DNA of 14,371 nucleotides from JANNFX01 sp031380225 (GCA_031380225.1 JANNFX010000058.1:1-14371), one strand, 5' to 3'; shown: positions 1-6,896, numbered from the stretch's first letter. The notes: generated by a model from the letters alone, not told the origin. Numbers and translations: made by a program.

Positions 1-579
1 ACCATGATCGCGAATTCGCAAGGTGCGCCGCTCAATGCATCAAGGTTGGCTTCTGGACTTAGTTTGAGTTCGCCGACCGTTTCCCGCTACATCGATTTCC
101 TTGTCGATGTGCTGATGGTGCGGCGGCTCGTCCCCTTTCACGCCAACCTCGGCAAACGGCTCGTCAAGGCACCAAAGATCTACGTGCGTGACAGTGGCCT
201 CCTACATGCACTTTTGGCGATCCCATCGCAGGCAGCGCTCTACGATCATCCTGTTATTGGTCTAAGTTGGGAAGGCTTTGTTGTTGAGACGCTGATCAAT
301 TGCGCTCCTGCCTGGACAGCGCCGTTTTATTTCAGGACGTCGGCCGGCGCCGAAATCGATCTGCTGCTGGAACTGCCCGATGGTGAACTGTGGGCCATCG
401 AAATCAAGCGCAGTTTGTCACCCAGGGTGGAGCGCGGTTTCCATATTGCATGTGATGACCTAAAGCCTGCACGCCGATTAGTCGTCTACGCGGGCGATGA
501 GCGCGTTCCTATGCCCCATGGTGTTGTGGCCATTGGACTGGGCGAACTCGCGCAGGAATTGGTCCAGTTAGCACGCTGA
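1..579 (+). CDS. DUF4143 domain ATPase, C-terminal part (5' end outside window)
   Basis: This is the C-terminal portion of an AAA-type ATPase with a DUF4143 domain. Such proteins usually have about 400 residues, with an N-terminal P-loop ATPase that is missing here. The frame is open to the first base of the window, so the ATG at position 4 is probably internal. Counting from that ATG, residues 15-70 form the winged-helix-like segment (LSSPTVSRYIDFLVDVLMV, then a KAPKIYVRDSGLLHALL stretch typical of the family). Residues 89-160 form the C-terminal restriction-endonuclease-like fold, with E117-x-D119 in GAEIDLLLE and E133-x-K135 in WAIEIKRS, which resembles a PD-(D/E)xK core. The stop codon is TGA at 577-579. 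The biological role of this family is poorly understood, and its members are often accessory genes with patchy distribution. Family assignment is firm; function is not. Confidence 0.85.
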   Translation, partial: TMIANSQGAPLNASRLASGLSLSSPTVSRYIDFLVDVLMVRRLVPFHANLGKRLVKAPKIYVRDSGLLHALLAIPSQAALYDHPVIGLSWEGFVVETLINCAPAWTAPFYFRTSAGAEIDLLLELPDGELWAIEIKRSLSPRVERGFHIACDDLKPARRLVVYAGDERVPMPHGVVAIGLGELAQELVQLAR

Positions 580-722
580 AGTTAGATTGCAGCCCCCTAA
601 TGGAGCCGCCACATCGCATCGCAACGCATCGCTGCAACATGTCACCAGCGACGAGCAATACTCTTCCTTGGTCGCGCCACTTAGCCTAAGAGCGCCAGAA
701 CTCTTCAAAGGCGCAGCCGGTT

Positions 723-2345
723 ATGATTCGTCTCGACAATATCAGCAAGCAAAATGGCCATCAGATCGTCTTCATCGAGGCCTCTGCAGCGCTGCAGAAA
801 GGCGAAAAGGTCGGTCTCGTCGGCCCAAACGGAGCTGGAAAGACCACTCTGTTCCGGCTGATGACGGGAAGTGAAGAGCCCGACGAAGGCCAGGTTTCGA
901 CCGATCGCGGCATCACCATCGGCTACTTCAGCCAGGACGTTGGCGAAATGAGCGGCCGCAGTGCTGTGGCTGAAGTCATGGACGGCGCCGGTCCTGTCAG
1001 CACAGTCGCTGCAGAGCTTGCCGAACTGGAAGCCGCCATGGCCGACCCCGAACGCGCGGACGAGATGGACGATATTATCGCGCGCTACGGCGAAGTGCAG
1101 GCCCGCTTTGAAGAACTTGGCGGTTATGCGCTTGAGGGCCAAGCGCGCGAAGTGCTCGCTGGCTTGAGCTTTAGCGAAGAGATGATGGACGGCGACGTTG
1201 GCGCGCTGTCGGGCGGTTGGAAAATGCGCGTCGCGTTGGCCCGTATTCTCCTCATGCGGCCCGACGCGATGCTGCTCGATGAGCCGAGCAATCATTTGGA
1301 CCTAGAAAGTCTGATCTGGCTTGAGCAATTCCTCAAGGACTATGAAGGCGCATTGATGATGACCTCGCACGACCGCGAGTTCATGGACCGCATTGTGACA
1401 AAGATCGTTGAGATCGACGGTGGCACGTTGACGACGTACTCGGGCGGCTACGAGTTCTATGTCGAACAACGCGCATTGAGCGAAAAGCAACAGCAGGCGC
1501 AGTTTGATCGTCAGCAAGCAATGCTGGCCAAGGAATTGAAGTTCATCGAGCGCTTTAAAGCGCGCGCCTCGCACGCAGCCCAAGTGCAAAGCCGTGTTAA
1601 AAGTTTGGAAAAGATTGACCGCGTCGAGCCGCCGAAGCGCCGCCAGTCGATTGCGTTCGAGTTCGCACCCGCCCCGCGGTCCGGAGAAGACGTGGCAAGT
1701 CTCAAGAACGTGCACAAGAGTTATGGCAGCCGCAGCATTTACGAGGGCCTAAATTTTCAGGTGCGCCGCAAGGAACGTTGGTGCGTTATGGGTGTCAATG
1801 GTGCTGGAAAATCAACTCTGCTGAAGTTGGTGGCGGGCTCAACCAAGCCCGATGATGGCTCAGTCGCAGTTGGCGCCAGCGTTAAGATGGGCTATTTCGC
1901 GCAACACGCCATGGATTTGCTGGACGGCGAAGAAACCGTGTTCCAGTCGCTCGAAGACCAGTTCCCTCTGGCGGGGCAAGGCCCATTACGCACGCTGGCA
2001 GGGTGCTTCGGTTTTTCGGGCGACGACGTCGAAAAGAAATGCCGGGTGCTGTCGGGCGGTGAGAAGGCGCGGCTGGTGATGGCCAAGATGCTCTACGATC
2101 CGCCGAACTTCCTGGTGCTCGACGAGCCCACGAACCACCTCGACTTGATGACCAAGGAAATGCTGATCACCGCGCTTGCCGAATATGAAGGCGCCATGTT
2201 GTTCGTTTCGCATGACCGGCATTTCTTAGCAGCCCTTTCCAATCGCGTGCTGGAACTGACCCCCGACGGCATTCACCAATACGGCGGCGGCTACTCCGAA
2301 TATGTCGAGCGCACTGGGCACGAGGCACCTGGCTTGCGCGGGTAA
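723..2345 (+). CDS. ABC-F family ATPase (YheS-like), ribosome-associated
   Basis: This soluble protein of 540 residues has two ABC ATPase domains and no membrane segment, the ABC-F layout. Domain 1 has Walker A GPNGAGKT at residues 34-41, signature LSGG at 162-165, and Walker B with D186 and catalytic E187 (LLDEPSNHLDL). Domain 2 has Walker A GVNGAGKS at 357-364, signature LSGGE at 443-447, and Walker B with D467 and E468. The charged linker at about 245-310, with QQQAQFDRQQ and many Lys/Arg, corresponds to the tRNA-interacting arm of ABC-F factors. The pattern GCFGFSGDDV before the second signature recalls YheS rather than EttA or Uup. ABC-F proteins bind the ribosomal E site and relieve stalled translation. 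The exact subfamily is my inference. The Shine-Dalgarno before the ATG is weak (AAAGG about 11 nt upstream). Confidence 0.93.
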   Translation: MIRLDNISKQNGHQIVFIEASAALQKGEKVGLVGPNGAGKTTLFRLMTGSEEPDEGQVSTDRGITIGYFSQDVGEMSGRSAVAEVMDGAGPVSTVAAELAELEAAMADPERADEMDDIIARYGEVQARFEELGGYALEGQAREVLAGLSFSEEMMDGDVGALSGGWKMRVALARILLMRPDAMLLDEPSNHLDLESLIWLEQFLKDYEGALMMTSHDREFMDRIVTKIVEIDGGTLTTYSGGYEFYVEQRALSEKQQQAQFDRQQAMLAKELKFIERFKARASHAAQVQSRVKSLEKIDRVEPPKRRQSIAFEFAPAPRSGEDVASLKNVHKSYGSRSIYEGLNFQVRRKERWCVMGVNGAGKSTLLKLVAGSTKPDDGSVAVGASVKMGYFAQHAMDLLDGEETVFQSLEDQFPLAGQGPLRTLAGCFGFSGDDVEKKCRVLSGGEKARLVMAKMLYDPPNFLVLDEPTNHLDLMTKEMLITALAEYEGAMLFVSHDRHFLAALSNRVLELTPDGIHQYGGGYSEYVERTGHEAPGLRG

Positions 2346-2441
2346 TGCGGGTAGCATGACCGCAGGCGGCGTCTTGCTCTGGCAGCGTTTCTAGGGCTTG
2401 AGTGACAGCAAGGCCGTGCGCTGGATCGAGGAGACATCAAA

Positions 2442-3083
2442 GTGGGCGTGAGACAGTCAGGACTACGACCCGCATCGGCAGTGTTGGGATTATTACTCGC
2501 GTTGTGCTTCAACACACCGCTGCAGGCCGAGACGGACTTCAAACCGATCCCAACTCAGTTTATCGCAGCGTTGGGCGATCCTGGCGCGACGTCTGGGACC
2601 GGAGCGCAATCCTGGGGACTATGGCCGGTAGATCCAGGCCCGCGCGGCGTAAGGCTCAATGACTACGAGCGATTAAAAACTGCCAACGGCGTCGCACCGG
2701 CAGAGTGGACATTCGACAACCAAGACTGGTGGCTCGAAGAACACGGTTTGATCATGGAGAAGCCCGAGTTCCCACTTTCTCCCGGAAAATACATGGTCAC
2801 AGGCGGGCGCGAAGTGACAACGACCCTGACGATCCATCCGATTGACAAAGACGGGGCACAGCGTTGGGAACTGGATCGCGGCGCGAAGCTTTTTGATGTA
2901 ACACATTTGCCATGCCGGTCAGCGCGCTACACGCCGGCGGCGGGTAAGAACTCGTGTACGCCTCCGAGCGCAAAACAATCTGCTTTCCCCGTAATTCCTG
3001 GGGCGCCGATGCCGCCCGTTGAAGGGTGCAATAAGCAAGACTATGCGGTTCTATTTGTGATTGCTGTGGCTGAAGAAAATTGA
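2442..3083 (+). CDS. Secreted protein of unknown function
   Basis: I do not recognise a named domain, although the sequence resembles uncharacterised proteins of rhizobia and relatives. It has 213 residues and starts at GTG, with a good Shine-Dalgarno GAGGAG at 2428-2433, 8 nt upstream. Residues 1-29 are a signal peptide (basic start, hydrophobic core VLGLLLALCF, cleavage likely after LQA). The mature part opens with FKPIPTQFIAALGDPGATSG, is rich in Trp and Gly (SWGLWPVDPGPRGV, DWWLEEHGLIME), and holds three cysteines, C158, C172 and C196. It contains no further membrane segment and no obvious catalytic motif. It is probably periplasmic. It lies 96 nt after the ABC-F gene on the same strand, so co-transcription is possible but unproven. 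It converges with the phosphatidylcholine synthase gene, leaving 29 nt between the two stops. Confidence 0.8.
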   Translation: MGVRQSGLRPASAVLGLLLALCFNTPLQAETDFKPIPTQFIAALGDPGATSGTGAQSWGLWPVDPGPRGVRLNDYERLKTANGVAPAEWTFDNQDWWLEEHGLIMEKPEFPLSPGKYMVTGGREVTTTLTIHPIDKDGAQRWELDRGAKLFDVTHLPCRSARYTPAAGKNSCTPPSAKQSAFPVIPGAPMPPVEGCNKQDYAVLFVIAVAEEN

Positions 3084-3112
3084 CTGACACTCAGAAAGTA
3101 ATAACGTTCGCA

Positions 3113-3835
3113 TCACCAACGCCGCCATAACGCCAGTCCAACAGCATAAATAGCAGCGCCTAGCAGCCCTGCTTTGACGGCCATAGTGGCCGTTGTCAGT
3201 CCTTGCCAAACGGCCAGAGCGGCCGCGATCGACCAAATCAATGTCACAGCTAGCGTCACCGGCCGCATGCGCACGACACGCAATGGATGGACCCAGCGCC
3301 AAGGTACAAAAGTCAGAACCGTACAGGTGGCGATGATCGCGGCGGTTACCTCCCGACTGGGCGCGAATACGAAGATGTAAAAGGCGACGACGTTCCAAAT
3401 AGCTGGAAAGCCAACGAAGCTTTTCTCTTCATCTTTGCTGCCGTTGTCTGAAAAATGATACAGCGACGACAGCAGAATTCCGGCTGCAAGTCCCTCCCCC
3501 AAGATACCCTGCAGGTGCCCAGCCGCGAGCAGCGCCAGAACCGGAACGAAGACGTAGGTGACGTAGTCGATGACAAGGTCGAGCGTTTCGCCGGAAAAGC
3601 GCGGCAATCGCGTATCAACCTCAGCCATGCGGGCAAATGTTCCGTCGATGCCATCGATGAAAAGGGCGACACCAAGCCAGAAAAACAGCCCGACCCAGTC
3701 GCCGTTCGGAATGGCGAGGGCTGCAAACAAAGCACAGACCGCGCCGAGGGCCGTGAACACGTGGACGAGGACGGGAGCCAAAGGCATTGATTGCGAATCC
3801 GCGATGAGCAGAAGGACGGGGTGGCCATAGAGCAA
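3113..3835 (-). CDS. pcs: Phosphatidylcholine synthase (CDP-alcohol phosphatidyltransferase)
   Basis: Pcs is an inner-membrane enzyme that condenses CDP-diacylglycerol with choline to give phosphatidylcholine and CMP (EC 2.7.8.24). It is typical of rhizobia and other bacteria that live with choline-containing hosts. The CDP-alcohol motif is visible as D61-GI-D64-GTFAR69, then 12 residues, G82-x3-D86-x3-D90 (SGETLDLVIDYVTYV). The 12-residue spacing, instead of the usual 8, is the Pcs form. Further matches are YHFSDNGSK, EEKSFVGFPAIWN and WVHPLRVVRMRP. There are about eight hydrophobic segments over 240 residues, close to the family size. The start is uncertain. TTG at 3835 has GGGAGAAG about 9 nt upstream, while an in-frame ATG at 3787 (residue 17) lacks a Shine-Dalgarno; both leave the catalytic region intact. 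It stands alone, 216 nt downstream of the Kazal gene. Confidence 0.9.
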   Translation of the reverse strand: MLYGHPVLLLIADSQSMPLAPVLVHVFTALGAVCALFAALAIPNGDWVGLFFWLGVALFIDGIDGTFARMAEVDTRLPRFSGETLDLVIDYVTYVFVPVLALLAAGHLQGILGEGLAAGILLSSLYHFSDNGSKDEEKSFVGFPAIWNVVAFYIFVFAPSREVTAAIIATCTVLTFVPWRWVHPLRVVRMRPVTLAVTLIWSIAAALAVWQGLTTATMAVKAGLLGAAIYAVGLALWRRW

Positions 3836-4051
3836 CTAAGGTCTTCTCCCGTAGACCAAATTGAACTGTTAAAAAAGCCGAATAACTAGGACTTCTGGTG
3901 GACCGCAACCCGCTCCCGAATTCCTGGAAATTTTAAGCGGCCTGGACACGATTTCTCGCTCTACACGGGCGCGCCATTCAGGACCGCAGTAAAACGGAGC
4001 AATTTGTGTGCGGCGAAGTGGCACCAGGCCAAACATCCCCAATCGCGTTGC

Positions 4052-4393
4052 TTAGCCCGCCTTACACGGTCCGTCCTTGATCTTGCCGACGCCAGCAGCG
4101 CGGCGTTCGCAGTCATTGCCGTAGGTTTTATCATCGCAGCCACATACCGGCTGATAGATTTTGGCGCAAATTTGGGGACGCCGTGCGCAGGTGCCGGATT
4201 GATCGGCAGCGCCACATTGGGCCTCTGGGGCGAAGTCACAAAATAAATTGCCCCGGCACTGGAAGCCGGCAAAGCCAGCACAAATTCCGCCCACCCCAGA
4301 GCGCTTCAGGGCGTGAGCCGGGCTTGTGGCCGCCACGATTGCTGCCGCCAGAACCGCGATCGCCGACAAAACCAAATAGGACGCTGCTCGCAT
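4052..4393 (-). CDS. Secreted Kazal-type serine protease inhibitor
   Basis: This is a small exported protein of 113 residues. I chose the ATG at 4393 over those at 4420 and 4417 because GAGGAA lies 7 nt before it and the signal peptide then starts properly (MRAASYLVLSAIAVLAAAIV, cleavage after AHA at residue 28). The mature part has ten cysteines, at 38, 46, 52, 60, 69, 76, 84, 86, 95 and 110, enough for five disulfides. Residues 36-69 form a small cysteine module (GGICAGFAGFQC, FCDF, CGAADQSGTC) that often precedes bacterial Kazal domains. Residues 69-110 form the Kazal domain, with CAKIYQPVCGCDDKTYGNDC aligning residue for residue with the ovomucoid reactive loop. That alignment makes K78 the P1 residue and I79 the P1' residue, which predicts inhibition of trypsin-like proteases. 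The target is unknown. Confidence 0.87.
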   Translation of the reverse strand: MRAASYLVLSAIAVLAAAIVAATSPAHALKRSGVGGICAGFAGFQCRGNLFCDFAPEAQCGAADQSGTCARRPQICAKIYQPVCGCDDKTYGNDCERRAAGVGKIKDGPCKAG

Positions 4394-4495
4394 GGCATAA
4401 TTCCTCGAATGTTTCATCATTCGAGATACTGGAAGGCACCTGAACGGAAGCTGAAGCGCTTAAAATCGAGGTCCTGCGCCGGCTCTCGCATCGCT

Positions 4496-4543
4496 CTACT
4501 CAGCTGCTGCGAGCATGCGCCCTACTCAGCTGCGAGCATGCGC
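4496..4543. repeat. Imperfect tandem repeat spanning the gapR stop codon
   Basis: Two copies of a short sequence lie 1 nt apart. The copy at 4522-4543 (22 nt) codes for the last residues of GapR (RMLAAE and stop). The copy at 4496-4520 (25 nt) is identical except for one extra CTG triplet and lies just after the stop. Read on the minus strand, the second copy would encode RMLAAAE and stop, but it is shifted by one base from the gapR frame and so is not a readthrough extension. It looks like a recent local duplication of the gene's 3' end. Confidence 0.85.
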
Positions 4544-4815
4544 TCGACGGCTTCGGCACTGGGACCGCCTTCAAGCATGCCGAGTGCATGCATATAAACT
4601 TCGAGGATGCTTTCCGCTTCTTGGCGCTCGGACTGGCTCTGTTTGCGCAGGCGCACAACTTGGCGCAAAATTTTCACGTCAAAGCCTAGGCCCTTGGCTT
4701 CGAGATACTTATCGCGGACATCGCCAGCCAAGGCCTTCTTTTCCTCTTCAAGGCGCTCGATCTGTTCGACAAGCTGGCGCAGTTGATTTTGTGCAGCCCC
4801 GGCTAAAGTAGTCAT
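4522..4815 (-). CDS. gapR: GapR-like nucleoid-associated protein (DUF2312)
   Basis: GapR is a small alphaproteobacterial DNA-binding protein that clamps overtwisted, AT-rich DNA ahead of replication and transcription and stimulates type II topoisomerases (known from Caulobacter). This copy has 97 residues, against about 90 in Caulobacter. Residues 8-60 form the coiled coil with the family core QLVEQIERLEEEKKALAGDV, then YLEAKGLGFDVKILRQVVRLRKQ, where the basic residues contact DNA, and ERQEAESILEVYMHALGM completes the domain. The last 15 residues (GGPSAEAVERMLAAE) extend beyond the usual end. The stop codon lies inside one copy of a short tandem repeat. GGGGA lies about 9 nt before the ATG. 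A 150-nt gap separates it from the DUF1244 gene upstream on the same strand, so it may have its own promoter. Confidence 0.92.
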   Translation of the reverse strand: MTTLAGAAQNQLRQLVEQIERLEEEKKALAGDVRDKYLEAKGLGFDVKILRQVVRLRKQSQSERQEAESILEVYMHALGMLEGGPSAEAVERMLAAE

Positions 4816-4965
4816 GATATGATCCCCGCGTTGCGTTGGTGTCGCGCTGTTGCCTCGGATTGTGAAGCAAAGTCATGGCGGAAAACTAATGACCACGCGC
4901 CGGGCCAGCAAGGTTTTGGCGCCTATCATCCCAAGGTAATTAAGCCACTGTGGATCACGGGGGCC

Positions 4966-5265
4966 TTAATGCTGATGCGGCTTGTTTTTCTCAAAAGCTG
5001 CAAGTGATTCGGGCGAGGCGTCCGTCTGATGCAGCGCCTGCCAGTCTTTATAAGGCATGCCGTAGATCATCTCGCGTGCTGCATCCTTCGTGAGCGTCAG
5101 GCCGCGCTCGGCGGCGGCGTCCGCCATCCAATTCGACAAACAGTTGCGGCAGAAACCGGCGAGGTTCATCATGTCGATGTTCTGCACATCCGAGCGGCCG
5201 TTGAGATGCGCCAGCAAGCGGCGGAATGCGGCAGCTTCGAGTTCGGTCTTGAGTTTTTCATCCAT
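4966..5265 (-). CDS. DUF1244 domain protein
   Basis: This is a small cytoplasmic protein of 99 residues in a conserved proteobacterial family (DUF1244) without an established function. The family core is plain: AAAFRRLLAHLNGRSDVQNIDMMNLAGFCRNCLSNWM, then AAAERGLTLTKDAAREMIYGMPYKDWQALHQ. C39 and C42 in GFCRNC form a CxxC pair that could bind metal or take part in redox chemistry; this is inference. It starts 2 nt after the stop of the N-formylglutamate amidohydrolase gene, and its Shine-Dalgarno (AAGGAAG, 6 nt before the ATG) overlaps the last codons of that gene. The two are therefore almost certainly co-transcribed and translationally coupled. The C-terminus (EKNKPHQH) is basic and histidine-rich. 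Confidence 0.9.
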   Translation of the reverse strand: MDEKLKTELEAAAFRRLLAHLNGRSDVQNIDMMNLAGFCRNCLSNWMADAAAERGLTLTKDAAREMIYGMPYKDWQALHQTDASPESLAAFEKNKPHQH

Positions 5266-5267
5266 GG

Positions 5268-6128
5268 CTAACTTCCTTTGGTCGAACCTGGGCTCGTATG
5301 CGAGCCGTAATATTGTATGGATGTCAGATCGGCCTTCAAGGCCGGATCGTCAAGCAATGATGTCATAATTCGCGCCAGCCGATTAGCCCACTCTGTCTGA
5401 CCTGATGCGTCTTCAATCAGATCTTGGCGGATTTCGATAATGGCGTGTGCAAGTCCCCGGCTGGTGCCATGCTGATACATGCAGTCTCCGTAAAGCCGCC
5501 CGCTGTAGGGTTCGTTGGCGCCGGTCACTATGGTTGGGTCCGCCCTCAATTCCGTCAACAATTGCGTCGCCAATCGCGGGTCTTTGTCCCATAGAATGCC
5601 GGTATGCCAAGGCCGTGGCTGTCCGCGCCAGACCGGAGTGTAACTATGAATCGAAATCAGTACCGGCGGATGCCCGATATCGATGGCACCATCGATATGG
5701 CATGAAATTGCACCATGATACGGCTCATAAAACGTAGTGATGCGGTGCTGGCGTTCAGCATCATCAAGCCTGCGATTGCCCGGCACGATGGCACCGTCTG
5801 ACAGACGCATGATCAGCGTTGGATCATCGGCTCCACGGTTGCAGTCAATCAACAGCCGCGAAAAGGAAGTGAGAATGGCCGGCGCATTGAGGCGTTTCGA
5901 AAGCCCTGCCACCACACCAGCAGCACCAATATCATAAGCGATATGCCGGTTAAGCTCTTCCCGTGGCAGACCCAGTGTCCCATAGCCATCGGGAAGGGCA
6001 TTTGACGCGTGATCACAAAGTATCAGCACGCCGCCTGCGAGGTTTCCGGCAAGTGTTTCGACCGCTTCGCTCGGATTGTTACCGTGCGTCATTGGCAGCG
6101 CTCGCCCCGTTTCTTGCGGATTTGTCAT
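5268..6128 (-). CDS. N-formylglutamate amidohydrolase family protein
   Basis: The family (PF05013) is named for hydrolysing N-formyl-L-glutamate to glutamate and formate, a step of histidine breakdown (HutG). Many alphaproteobacterial members are not in hut clusters, and none of the other hut genes is visible here, so the real substrate may differ. The 286 residues carry the expected motifs: ILCDHASNALP (C38-D39-H40), LLIDCNR (92-98), PVLISIHSYTPVWRG with H161, RPWHTGILWDKD with H175, NEPYSGR with E206, and IEIRQDLI with E232. The His and Glu residues are the likely metal and catalytic ligands. There is no signal peptide, so the protein is cytoplasmic. The ATG at 6128 gives the longest form; an ATG at residue 13 is also possible, since conservation begins only near residue 33. 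It heads the operon with DUF1244. Confidence 0.88.
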   Translation of the reverse strand: MTNPQETGRALPMTHGNNPSEAVETLAGNLAGGVLILCDHASNALPDGYGTLGLPREELNRHIAYDIGAAGVVAGLSKRLNAPAILTSFSRLLIDCNRGADDPTLIMRLSDGAIVPGNRRLDDAERQHRITTFYEPYHGAISCHIDGAIDIGHPPVLISIHSYTPVWRGQPRPWHTGILWDKDPRLATQLLTELRADPTIVTGANEPYSGRLYGDCMYQHGTSRGLAHAIIEIRQDLIEDASGQTEWANRLARIMTSLLDDPALKADLTSIQYYGSHTSPGSTKGS

Positions 6129-6230
6129 GATGGCCCAGCCTTTAGATGGCGCTACACTTGTGCAGGGATAATCTATCAGTGGCGCTGGCCCGTATACGCA
6201 CGGAATGATTTAAACCGGAGGACGACGAAT

Positions 6231-6704
6231 ATGGCGGGCCGCGCGCGAGAAGTTATCGGCGTTTTGGCGTTTGCGATACTGACCTCAGTCCCCACGATAG
6301 CAGGCGCTGATCCGGCTCAACCCCATGCCACCGCGGCGACCGTCAACAATCCAACTGTTTCGTTTCCAACCAACCCCCGAGAAGCTGGCGCGCGCTATGG
6401 CCAGGCAGCTGGAGTGGCTCTGGTTTGTTATGGCATGATTACCAAGCCCACCGTCGATGACCTCAAAGCCCACTACACCGGCGATGATTTGGCGGCATTC
6501 GACGATCAAGCCAAATTGATCCTAGACAGCTGGAAACAGCTGCTGTCGTGCAAACACGCCACCGGCCCGAATGAGTGCAAAATCTCTCAGGGCAAAAGCT
6601 GTTATGAAGCCAACCTCGAAATCGGCATGACCGGCACCAAGTTGCCAGGCCTCATCGACGCCAAACCCGAGAAAGCTGCTGCCGCTCCAGCTGCAGCGCC
6701 GTAG
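6231..6704 (+). CDS. Small exported four-cysteine protein, unknown function
   Basis: I do not recognise the family. The start at 6231 is fixed by GGAGGA at 6217-6222, 8 nt upstream, and by the signal peptide that follows. An in-frame upstream extension to 6009 runs antisense through the amidohydrolase gene and is not credible. The product has 157 residues. Residues 1-26 are a signal peptide (VIGVLAFAILTSV core, cleavage after AGA). The mature part has a Pro/Thr-rich stretch to about residue 50, then a predicted helical region (REAGARYGQAAGVALVCYGM, VDDLKAHYTGDDLAAFDDQAKLILDSWKQLL) with cysteines at 66, 107, 116 and 124, which could form two disulfides in the periplasm. The last ten residues are an Ala/Pro tail. 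It diverges from the amidohydrolase gene and precedes the efflux operon by 235 nt, so it is probably a separate transcript. Confidence 0.8.
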   Translation: MAGRAREVIGVLAFAILTSVPTIAGADPAQPHATAATVNNPTVSFPTNPREAGARYGQAAGVALVCYGMITKPTVDDLKAHYTGDDLAAFDDQAKLILDSWKQLLSCKHATGPNECKISQGKSCYEANLEIGMTGTKLPGLIDAKPEKAAAAPAAAP

Positions 6705-6848
6705 CGGTCGATTTTGGTGCCGCCTTTGATCCGTTAAGCAATCTGCGCCAATTGACTGAGCGTAGGGTTCACTGGACCGGGGCGGATCCGGCGCCCTAAT
6801 CCCGTTAACCAATCCGAAATCTGCAACCAAAAAGAATGAATGTTCGCC

Positions 6849-6878
6849 TTGACAAAGCCAGGATTCAGCGAGACAAAT
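6849..6878 (+). promoter_or_regulatory. Probable promoter of the efflux operon
   Basis: A perfect TTGACA box lies at 6849-6854. After an 18-nt spacer, ACAAAT at 6873-6878 is a weak -10 candidate (three matches to TATAAT). Transcription would then begin inside or just after the adjacent inverted repeat. The -35 is convincing; the -10 is not. Confidence 0.45.
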
Positions 6879-6896
6879 AAAACGATCATTCGTTTT
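6879..6896. promoter_or_regulatory. Perfect inverted repeat, likely TetR operator
   Basis: AAAACGA-TCAT-TCGTTTT is a perfect 7-bp inverted repeat with a 4-nt spacer, 43 nt before the start of the TetR gene and directly after the predicted -10 region. Its size and place are those of a TetR-family operator, where bound repressor would block the promoter. This implies autoregulation of the regulator and pump genes; binding is inferred from position and symmetry only. Confidence 0.65.

Noticed and set aside
615..632. Short direct repeat CGCATCGC twice, 2 nt apart, before the ABC-F gene
   Set aside because: Only 8 nt per copy with two copies; too short to separate from chance in this composition.
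2347..2362. Possible hairpin after the ABC-F stop codon (GCGGGT and ACCGC)
   Set aside because: The stem is five pairs with a bulge and no T-run follows.
3084..3112. Bidirectional terminator between the convergent secreted-protein and pcs genes
   Set aside because: I see no stem-loop in these 29 nt.
4394..4420. Longer start of the Kazal protein at 4420 (nine extra residues)
   Set aside because: No ribosome-binding site precedes it, and the extra residues weaken the signal peptide; GAGGAA in this stretch serves the ATG at 4393.
6009..6230. In-frame N-terminal extension of the four-cysteine protein
   Set aside because: It runs antisense through the amidohydrolase gene, lacks conserved character, and the signal peptide and ribosome-binding site place the start at 6231.
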